This document shows, one piece after another, positions 52,401 to 62,530 of a stretch of 64,000 nt of DNA (the first letter of the stretch is position 1; every line of letters begins with the position of its first letter). The stretch comes from Hydractinia symbiolongicarpus (taxonomy: Eukaryota > Cnidaria > Hydrozoa > Anthoathecata > Hydractiniidae). The position numbers and the translations under genes were made by a program. The notes below the pieces were generated by a model, which saw only the letters and a list, made by a program, of their open reading frames with translations, was not told the DNA's origin and made no database searches. The stretch covers positions 31,870,001 through 31,934,000 of the forward strand of contig NC_079883.1 of assembly GCF_029227915.1 (NCBI RefSeq), read 5' to 3'.

Positions 52401-52730
52401 TAAATTATTCTTTCCCCACTAAAACGCATGAGACTTGTAGTTTTCAAAAATGTTTTCATTTTTGATGAGACGCTGAATAAAAGAAGTTTAATCGCCGGCA
52501 AACGAAAACCCGCGATTTCCCGTAAATCCTGGACTCGGCCCGTATAGTCAAAAGTATGCAAAGAAAGTACCCATGGAGTAAACTCATTTCCCAAACGATT
52601 TTTTAAATTATTATTTCACCACTAAAACGCATGAGACTTGTAGTTTTCAAGAATGTTTTCATTTTTGATGAGACGCTGAATAAAAGCAGTTTAATCGCCG
52701 GCAAACGAAAACCCGCGATTTCCCGTAAAT
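46456..52730. repeat. 35-monomer tandem duplication, copy 2, shortened to 31 monomers (~6.27 kb)
   Basis: Collinear with copy 1 except for the two length differences. Near 49070 a CATCAG monomer passes directly into CGTAAATCCTGGATTGG, and near 51880 a CATAAG monomer passes directly into GAGTTTTAATCGCCGG. Both are chimaeric monomers at homologous positions. A private extra T stands near 46521. Matching ends at about 52750-52890, where CCTGTGAGTTAAC and CCGGCAAACG replace the copy 1 forms. Confidence 0.87.
46735..47535. repeat. V cassette, copy 4
   Basis: Sister of copy 3, 7,086 bp later. It shares TATTTTTATATTTG and carries AATTTAATCGCC with GCGATTTTCCG as a private change. Confidence 0.87.
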
Positions 52731-55700
52731 CCCGGGCTTGGCACGTATAGTCGAATGTATACAAAGAAAGTACCCTGTGAGTTAACTCATTTCCAGAACG
52801 ATTTTTTAAATTATTTTTTCACCACTAAAACGCATAAGACTTGTAGTTTTTAAAAATGTTTTCATTTTTGATGAGACGCTGAATAAAAGAAGTTTAATCG
52901 CCGGCAAACGAAAACCCGCGATTTCCCGTAAATCCCGGCTTGGCCCGTATAGTCAAAAGTATACAAAGGAAGTACGCAGGGAGTAAACTCATTTCCCGAA
53001 CGATTTTTTAAATTATTTTTTCACCACTAAAACGCATGAGACTTGTAGTTTTCAAAAATGTTTTCATTTTTGATGAGACGCTGAATAAAAGCAGTTTAAT
53101 CGCCGGCAAACGAAAACCTGCGATTTCCCTAAATCCCGGACTCGGCCCGTATAGTCAAAAGTATACAAAGAAAGTACCCAGGGAGTAAACTCATTTCCAG
53201 AACGATTTTTTAAATTATTTTTTCACCACTAAAACGCATAAGACTTGTAGTTTGTAAAAATGTTTTCATTTTTGATGAGACGCTGAAAAAAAGAAGTTGA
53301 ATCGCCGGCAAACGAAAACCCGCGATTTCCCGTAAATCCCGGGCTTGGCCCGTATAGTCAAAAGTACACAAAGAAAGTACCCAGGGAGTAAACTCATTTC
53401 CCGAACGATTTTTTAAATTATTTTTTCACCACTAAAACGCATGAGACTTGTAGTTTTTAAAAATATTTTCATTTTTGATGAGACGCTGAATAAAAGAAGT
53501 TTAATCGCCGGCAAACGAAAACCCGCGATTTCCCGTAAATCCCGGCTTGACCCGTAGAGTCAAAAGTATACAAAGAAAGTACCCAGGGAGTAAACTCATT
53601 TCCCGAACGATTTTTTAATTTACTTTTTCACCACTAAAACGCATGAGACTTGTAGTTTTCAAAAATGTTTTCATTTTTGATGAGACGCTTAATGAAAGAG
53701 GTTTAATCGCCGGAAAACGAAAACCCGCGATTTCCCGTAAATCCCGGGCTTGGCAAGTATAGTCGAATGTATACAAAGAAAGTACCCTGTGAGTAAACTC
53801 ATTTCCAGAACGTTTTTTTAAATTATTTTTTCACCACTAAAACGCATCAGACTTGTAGTTTTTAAAAATGTTTTCATTTTTGATGAGACGCTGAATAAAA
53901 GAAGTTTAATCGCCGGCAAACGAAAACCTGCGATTTCCCTAAATCCCGGGCTTGGCACGTATAGTCGAATGTATACAAAGAAAGTACCCTGTGAGTAAAC
54001 TCATTTCCAGAACGATTTTTTAAATTATTTTTTCACCACTAAAACGCATAAGACTTGTAGTTTTTAAAAATGTTTTCATTTTTGATGAGACGCTGAATAA
54101 AAGAAGTTTAATCGCCGGCAAACGAAAACCCGCGATTTCCCGTAAATCCCGGCTTGGCCCGTATAGTCAAAAGTATACAAAGAAAGTACCCAGGGAGTAA
54201 ACTCATTTCCCGAACGATTTTTTAAATTACTTTTTCACCACTAAAACGCATGAGACTTGTAGTTTTCAAAAATGTTTTCATTTTTGATGAGACGCTGAAT
54301 AAAAGCAGTTTAATCGCCGGCAAACGAAAACCTGCGATTTCCCTAAATCCCGGACTCGGCCCGTATAGTCAAAAGTATACAAAGAAAGTACCCAGGGAGT
54401 AAACTCATTTCCAGAACGATTTTTTAAATTATTTTTTCACCACTAAAACGCATAAGACTTGTAGTTTTTAAAAATGTTTTCATTTTTGATGAGACGCTGA
54501 ATAAAAGAAGTTTAATCGCCGGCAAACGAAAACCCGCGATTTCCCGTAAATCCCGGGCTTGGCCCGTATAGTCAAAAGTATACAAAGAAAGTACCCAGGG
54601 AGTACACTCATTTCCCGAACGATTTTTTATATTATTTTTTTACCACTAAACGCATGAGACTTGTAGTTTTCCAAAATATTTTCATATTTGATGGGACGCT
54701 GAATAAAAGAAGTTTAATCGCCGGCAAACGAAAATCCGCGATTTCCCGTAAATCCCGGACTCGGCCCGTATAGTCAAAAGTATACAAGAAAGTACCCAGG
54801 GAGTAAACTCATTTCCCGAACGATTTTTTAAATTATTTTTTCACCACTAAAACGCATGAGACTTGTAGTTTTTAAAAATATTTTCATTTTTGATGAGACG
54901 CTGAATAAAAGAAGTTTAATCGCCGGCAAACGAAAACCCGCGATTTCCCGTAAATCCCGGCTTGACCCGTATAGTCAAAAGTATACAAAGAAAGTACCCA
55001 GGGAGTAAACTCATTTCCCGAACGATTTTTTAAATTACTTTTTCACCACTAAAACGCATGAGACTTGTAGTTTTCAAAAATGTTTTCATTTTGATGAGAC
55101 GCTTAATGAAAGAGGTTTAATCGCCGGAAAACGAAAACCCGCGATTTCCCGTAAATCCTGGGCTTGGCACGTATAGTCGAATGTATACAAAGAAAGTACC
55201 CTGTGAGTAAACTCATTTCCAGAACGTTTTTTTAAATTATTTTTTCACCACTAAAACGCATCAGACTTGTAGTTTTTAAAAATGTTTTCATTTTTGATGA
55301 GAAGCTGAATAAAAGAAGTTTAATCGCCGGCAAACGAAAACCCGCGATTTCCCGTAAATCCCGGCTTGGCCCGTATAGTCAAAAGTATACAAAGAAAGTA
55401 CCCAGGGAGTAAACTCATTTCCCGAACGATTTTTTAAATTACTTTTTCACCACTAAAACGCATGAGACTTGTAGTTTTCAAAAATGTTTTCATTTTTGAT
55501 GAGACGCTGAATAAAAGCAGTTTAATCGCCGGCAAACGAAAACCTGCGATTTCCCTAAATCCCGGACTCGGCCCGTATAGTCAAAAGTATACAAAGAAAG
55601 TACCCAGGGAGTAAACTCATTTCCAGAACGATTTTTTAAATTATTTTTTCACCACTAAAACGCATAAGACTTGTACTTTTTAAAAATGTTTTCATTTTTG

Positions 55701-58700
55701 ATGAGACGCTGAATAAAAGAAGTTTATTCGCCGGCAAACGAAAACCCGCGATTTCCCGTAAATCCCGGGCTTGGCCCGTATAGTCAAAAGTATACAAAGA
55801 AAGTACCCAGGGAGTAAACTCATTTCCCGAACGATTTTTTATATAATTTTTTTACCACTAAACGCATGAGACTTGTAGTTTTTCAAAATATTTTCATATT
55901 TGATGGGACGCTGAATAAAAGAAGTTTAATCGCCGGCAAACGAAAATCCGCGATTTCCCGTAAATCCCGGACTCGGCCCGTATAGTCAAAAGTATACAAG
56001 AAAGTACCCAGGGAGTAAACTCATTTCCCGAACGATTTTTTAAATTATTTTTTCACCACTAAAACGCATGAGACTTGTAGTTTTTAAAAATATTTTCATT
56101 TTTGATGAGACGCTGAATAAAAGAAGTTTAATCGCCGGCAAACGAAAACCCGCGATTTCCCGTAAATCCTGGCTTGACCCGTATAGTCAAAAGTATACAA
56201 AGAAAGTACCCAGGGAGTAAATTCCCGAACGATTTTTTAAATTACTTTTTCACCACTAAAACGCATGAGACTTGTAGTTTTCAAAAATGTTTTCATTTTT
56301 GATGAGACGCTGAATAAAAGAAGTTTAATCGCCGGCAAACGAAAACCCGCGATTTCCCGTAAATCCCGGCTTGACCCGGCCCGTATAGTCAAAAGTATAC
56401 AAAGAAAGTACCCAGGGAGTAAACTCATTTCCAGAACGATTTTTTAAATTATTTTTTCACCACTAAAACGCATAAGACTTGTAGTTTTTAAAAATGTTTT
56501 CATTTTTGATGAGACGCTGAATAAAAGAAGTTTAATCGCCGGCAAACCAAAACCCGCGATTTCCCGTAAATCCCGGGCTTGGCCCGTATAGTCAAAAGTA
56601 TACAAAGAAAGTACCAAGGGAGTAAACTCATTTCCCGAACGATTTTTTATATTATTTTTTTACCACTAAACGCATGAGACTTGTAGTTTTCCAAAATATT
56701 TTCATATTTGATGGGACGCTGAATAAAAGAAGTTTAATCGCCGGCAAACGAAAATCCGCGATTTCCCGTAAATCCCGGACTCGGCCCGTATAGTCAAAAG
56801 TATACAAGAAAGTACCCAGGGAGTAAACTCATTTCCCGAACGATTTTTTAAATTATTTTTTCACCACTAAAACGCATGAGACTTGTAGTTTTCAAAAATG
56901 TTTTCATTTTGATGAGACGCTTAATGAAAGAGGTTTAATCGCCGGAAAACGAAAACCCGCGATTTCCCGTAAATCCTGGGCTTGCCACGTATAGTCGAAT
57001 GTATACAAAGAAAGTACCCTGTGAGTAAACTCATTTCCAGAACGTTTTTTTAAATTATTTTTTCACCACTAAAACGCATGAGACTTGTAGTTTTTAAAAA
57101 TGTTTTCATTTTTGATGAGAAGCTGAATAAAAGAAGTTTAATCGCCGGCAAACGAAAACCCGCGATTTCCCGTAAATCCCGGCTTGGCCCGTATAGTCAA
57201 AAGTATACAAAGAAAGTACCCAGGGAGTAAACTCATTTCCCGAACGATTTTTTAAATTACTTTTTCACCACTAAAACGCATGAGACTTGTAGTTTTCAAA
57301 AATGTTTTCATTTTTGATGAGACGCTGAATAAAAGCAGTTTAATCGCCGGCAAACGAAAACCTGCGATTTCCCTAAATCCCGGACTCGGCCCGTATAGTC
57401 AAAAGTATACAAAGAAAGTACCCAGGGGTAAACTCATTTCCAGAACGATTTTTTAAATTATTTTTTCACCACTAAAACGCATAAGACTTGTAGTTTTTAA
57501 AAATGTTTTCATTTTTGATGAGACGCTGAATAAAAGAAGTTTAATCGCCGGCAAACGAAAACCCGCGATTTCCCGTAAATCCCGGGCTTGGCCCGTATAG
57601 TCAAAAGTATGCAAAGAAAGTACCCAGGGAGTAAACTCATTTCCCGAACGATTTTTTATATTATTTTTTTACCACTAAACGCATGAGACTTGTAGTTTTC
57701 CAAAATATTTTCATATTTGATGGGACGCTGAATAAAAGAAGTTTAATCGCCGGCAAACGAAATTCCGCGATTTCCCGTAAATCCCGGACTCGGCCCGTAT
57801 AGTCAAAAGTATACAAGAAAGTACCCAGGGAGTAAACTCATTTCCCGAACGATTTTTTAAATTATTTTTTCACCACTAAAACGCATGAGACTTGTAGTTT
57901 TTAAAAATATTTTCATTTTTGATGAGACGCTGAATAAAAGAAGTTTAATCGCCGGCAAACGAAAACCCGCGATTTCCCGTAAATCCCGGCTTGACCCGTA
58001 TAGTCAAAAGTATACAAAGAAAGTACCCAGGGAGTAAACTCATTTCCATAACGATTTTTTAAATTACTTTTTCACCACTAAAACGCATGAGACTTGTAGT
58101 TTTCAAAAATGTTTTCATTTTTGATGAGACGCTTAATGAAAGAGGGTTAATCGCCATAAAACGAAAACACGCGATTTCCCGTAAATCCTGGGCTTGGCAC
58201 GTATAGTCGAATGTATACAAAGAAAGTACCCTGTGAGTAAACTCATTTCCAGAACGTTTTTTTAAATTATTTTTTCACCACTAAAACGCATGAGACTTGT
58301 AGTTTTTAAAAATGTTTTCATTTTTGATCAGACGCTGAATAAAAGCAGTTTAATCGCCGGCAAACGAAAACCCGCGATTTCCCGTAAATCCCGGGCTTGG
58401 CCCGTATAGTCAAAAGTACACAAAGAAAGTACCCAGGGAGTAAACTCATTTCCCGAACGATTTTTTATATTATTTTTTTACCACTAAACGCATGAGACTT
58501 GTAGTTTTCAAAAATTATTTCATATTTGATGGCCGCTGAATAAAAGAAGTTTAATCGCCGGCAAACGAAAATCCGCGATTTCCCGTAAATCCCGGACTCG
58601 GCCCGTATAGTCAAAAGTATACAAGAAAGTACCCAGGGAGTAAACTCATTTCCTGAACGATTTTTTATATTATTTTTTTACCACTAAACGCATGAGACTT

Positions 58701-59169
58701 GTAGTTTTCCAAAATATTTTCATATTTGATGGGACGCTGAATAAAAGAAGTTTAATCGCCGGCAAACGAAAATCCGCGATTTCCCGTAAATCCCGGACTC
58801 GGGCAGTATAGTCAAAAGTATACAAGAAAGTACCCAGGGAGTAAACTCATTTCCCGAACGATTTTTTAAATTATTTTTTCACCACTAAAACGCATGAGAC
58901 TTGTAGTTTTTAAAAATGTTTTCATTTTTGATGAGACGCTGAAGAAAAGAAGTTTAATCGCCGGCAAACGAAAACCCGCGATTTCCCGTAAATCCCGGCT
59001 TGGCCCGTATAGTCAAAAGTATACAAAGAAAGTACCCAGGGAGTAAACTCATTTCCCGAACGATTTTTTATATTATTTTTTTACCACTAAACGCATGAGA
59101 CTTGTAGTTTTCAAAAATATTTTCATATTTGATGGGACGCTGAATAAAAGAAGTCTAATCGCCGGCAAA
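52731..59169. repeat. Irregular 6-, 7- and 9-mer higher-order repeats rich in V-type monomers
   Basis: A monomer with AAATATTTTCATTTTTG and CGGCTTGACCCG starts units near 53461, 54876, 56088 and 57905, giving 7, 6 and 9 monomers. V-type monomers (TTATATTATTTTTTTACC, CTAAACGC, GATGGGACG) lie near 54630, 55840, 56645, 57655, 58465, 58665 and 59070. Small private indels occur: 8 bp lost at about 56220, an extra GGCCC-like segment near 56376, CCCAGGGGTAAAC near 57424 and GATGGCCGCTG near 58530. No gene is seen. Confidence 0.82.
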
Positions 59170-60660
59170 CGAAAATCCGCGATTTCCCGTAAATCCCGGA
59201 CTCGGCCCGTATAGTCAAAAGTATACAAAGAAAGTACCCAGGGAGTAAACTCATTTCCCGAACGATTTTTTAAATTATTTTTTCACCACTAAAACGCATA
59301 AGACTTGTAGTTTTTAAAAATGTTTTCATTTTTGATGAGACGCTTAATGAAAGAGGTTTAATCGCCGGCAAATGAAATCCCGCGTTTTCCCGTAAATCCG
59401 GGGCTTGGCTCGTATAGTCAAAAGTATACAAAGAAAGTACCCAGGGAGTAAACTCATTTCCAGAACGATTTTGTAAAATATATTTTCACCACTAAAACGC
59501 ATGAGACTTGTAGTTTTTAAAAATGTTTTCATTTTTGATGAGACGTTGAATAAAAGATGTTTAATCGCCGGCAAACGAAAACCCGCGATTTCCCGTAAAT
59601 CCCGGCTTGGCCCGTATAGTCAAAAGTATACAAAGAAAGTACCCAGGGAGTAAACTCATTTCCCGAACGATTTTTTAAATTATTTTTTCACCACTAAAAC
59701 GCATGAGATTTGTAGTTTTCAAAAATGTTTTCATTTTTCATGAGACGCTGAATAAAAGCAGTTTAATCGCCGGCAAACGAAAACCTGCGATTTCCCTAAA
59801 TCCCGGACTCGGCCCGTATAGTCAAAAGTATACAAAGAAAGTACCCAGGGAGTAAACTCATTTCCCGAACGATTTTTTAAATTATTTTTTCACCACTAAA
59901 ACGCATAAGACTTGTAGTTTTTAAAAATGTTTTCATTTTTGATGAGACGCTGAATAGAAGAAGTTTAATCGCCGGCAAACGAAAATCCGCGATTTCCCGT
60001 AAATCCCGGACTCGGCCCGTATAGTCAAAAGTATACAAAGAAAGTACCCAGGGAGTAAACTCATTTCCCGAACGATTTTTTAAATTATTTTTTCACCACT
60101 AAAACGCATAAGACTTGTAGTTTTTAAAAATGTTTTCATTTTTGATGAGACGCTTAATGAAAGAGGTTTAATCGCCGGCAAATGAAATCCCGCGTTTTCC
60201 CGTAAATCCGGGGCTTGGCTCGTATAGTCAAAAGTATACAAAGAAAGTACCCAGGGAGTAAACTCATTTCCAGAACGATTTTGTAAAATATATTTTCACC
60301 ACTAAAACGCATGAGACTTGTAGTTTTTAAAAATGTTTTCATTTTTAATGAGACGTTGAATAAAAGAAGTTTAATCGCCGGCAAACGAAAACCCGCGATT
60401 TCCTGTAAATCCCGGCTTGGCCCGTATAGTCAAAAGTATACAAAGAAAGTACCCAGGGAGTAAACTCATTTCCCGAACGATTTTTTAAATTATTTTTTCA
60501 CCACTAAAACGCATGATATTTGTAGTTTTCAAAAATGATTTCATTTTTCATGAGACGCTGAATAAAAGCAGTTTAATCGCCGGCAAACGAAAACCTGCGA
60601 TTTCCCTAAATCCCGGACTCGGCCCGTATAGTCAAAAGTATACAAAGAAAGTACCCAGGG
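59170..60660. repeat. 4-mer higher-order repeat (810 bp), nearly two copies
   Basis: CGATTTTGTAAAATATATTTTC recurs at about 59466 and 60276, the U-type CGCGTTTTCCCG at about 59370 and 60180, and TTTTTCATGAGACG at about 59735 and 60545. The reverse frames 59344-59574 and 60154-60384 are the same satellite stretch. The second copy stops near 60660. Confidence 0.86.
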
Positions 60661-62530
60661 AGTAAACTCCTTTCCAGAACGATTTTTTAAATTATTTTTT
60701 CACCACTAAAACGCATGAGACTTTTAGTTTTTAAAAAAGTTTTCATTTTTGATTAGACGCTGAATAAAAGAAGTTTAATCGCCGGCAAACGAAAACCCGC
60801 GATTTCCCGTAAATCCCGGGCTTGGCACGTATAGTCAAAAGTATACAAAGAAAGTACCCAGGGAGTAAACTCATTTCTTGAACGATTTTTTAAATTATTT
60901 TTTTACCACTAAAACGTATGAGACTTGTAGTTTTCAAAAATGTTTTCATTTTTGATGGGACGCTGAATAAAAGAAGCTTAATTGCAGGCAAACGAAAATC
61001 CGCGATTTCCCGTAAATCCCAGACTCAGCCCGTATAGTCAAAAAAATACAAAGAAAGTACCCAGGGAGTAAACTCATTTCCCGAACGATTTTTTAAATTA
61101 TTTTTTCACCACTAAAACGCATGAGACTTGTAGTTTTCAAAAATGTTTTCATTTTTGATGAGACGCTTAATGAAAGAGGTTTAATCGCCGGCAAATGAAA
61201 TCCCGCGTTTTCCCGTAAATCCGGGGCTTGGCCCGTATAGTCAAAAGTATACAAAGAAAGTACCCAGGGAGTAAACTCATTTCCAGAACGATTTTTTAAA
61301 TTATATTTTCACCACTAAAACGCATAAGACTTGTAGTTTTTAAAAATGTTTTCATTTTTGATGAGACGCTGAAGAAAAGAAGTTTAATCGCCGGCAAACG
61401 AAAACCCGCGATTTCCCGTAAATCCCGGCTTGGCCCGTATAGTCAAAAGTATACAAAGAAAGTACCCAGGGAGTAAACTCATTTCCTGAACGATTCTTTA
61501 TATTATTTTTTTACCACTAAACGCATGAGACTTGTAGTTTTCAAAAATATTTTCATATTTGATGGGACGCTGAATAAAAGAAGTTTAATCGCCGGCAAAC
61601 GAAAATCCGCGATTTCCCGTAAATCCCGGACTCCGCCCGTATAGTCAAAAGTATACAAAGAAAGTACCCAGGGAGTAAACTCCTTTCCAGAACGATTTTT
61701 TAAATTATTTTTTCACCACTAAAACGCATAAGACTTGTAGTTTTTAAAAATGTTTTCATTTTTGATGAGACGCTGAATAAAAGAAGTTTAATCGCCGGCA
61801 AACGAAAACCCGCGATTTCCCGTAAATCCCGGGCTTGGCACGTATAGTCAAAAGTATACAAAGAAAGTACCCAGGGAGTAAACTCATTTCTTGAACGATT
61901 TTTTAAATTATTTTTTCACCACTAAAGCCCATGAGACTTGTAGTTTTTAAAAAGGTTTTCATTTTTGATGAGACGTTGAATAAAACAAGTTTAATCGCCG
62001 GCAAACGAAAATCCGCGATTTCCTGTAAATCCCGGACTCGGCCCGTATAGTCAAAAGTATACAAAGAAAGTATCCTGTAAGTAAACACATTTCCAGAACG
62101 ATTTTTTAAATTATTTTTTCACCACTAAAACGCATCAGACTTGTAGTTTTTAAAAATGTTTTCATTTTTGATGAGACGCTTAATAAAAGAAGTTTAATCG
62201 CTGGCAAACGAAAACCCGCGATTTTCCGTAAATCCCGGCTTGGCCCGTATAGTCAAAAGTATACAAAGACAGTACCCAGGGAGTAAACTCATTTCCCGAA
62301 CGATTTTTTAAATTATTTTTTCACCACTAAAACGCATGAGACTTGTAGTTTTCAAAAATTTTTTCATTTTTGATGAGACGCTGAATAAAAGCAGTTTAAT
62401 CGCCGGCAAACGAAAACCCGCGATTGCCCGTAAATTCCGGCTTGGCGCGTATAGTCAAAAGTATACAAAGAAAGTACCCAGGGAGTAAACTCATTTCCCG
62501 AACGATTTTTTAAATTATTTTTTCACCACT
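60661..62530. repeat. Mixed, more diverged satellite monomers
   Basis: No fixed higher-order unit is seen. Monomers carry many private changes: TTGATTAGACG near 60750, GAAGCTTAATTGCAGGC near 60975, AAAAAATACAAAG near 61040, CTAAAGCCCATGAG near 61924 and AAAAAGGTTTTC near 61950. The U-type occurs near 61195 and a V-type near 61500. This is one of the most diverged stretches of the window. No gene is present. Confidence 0.8.
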
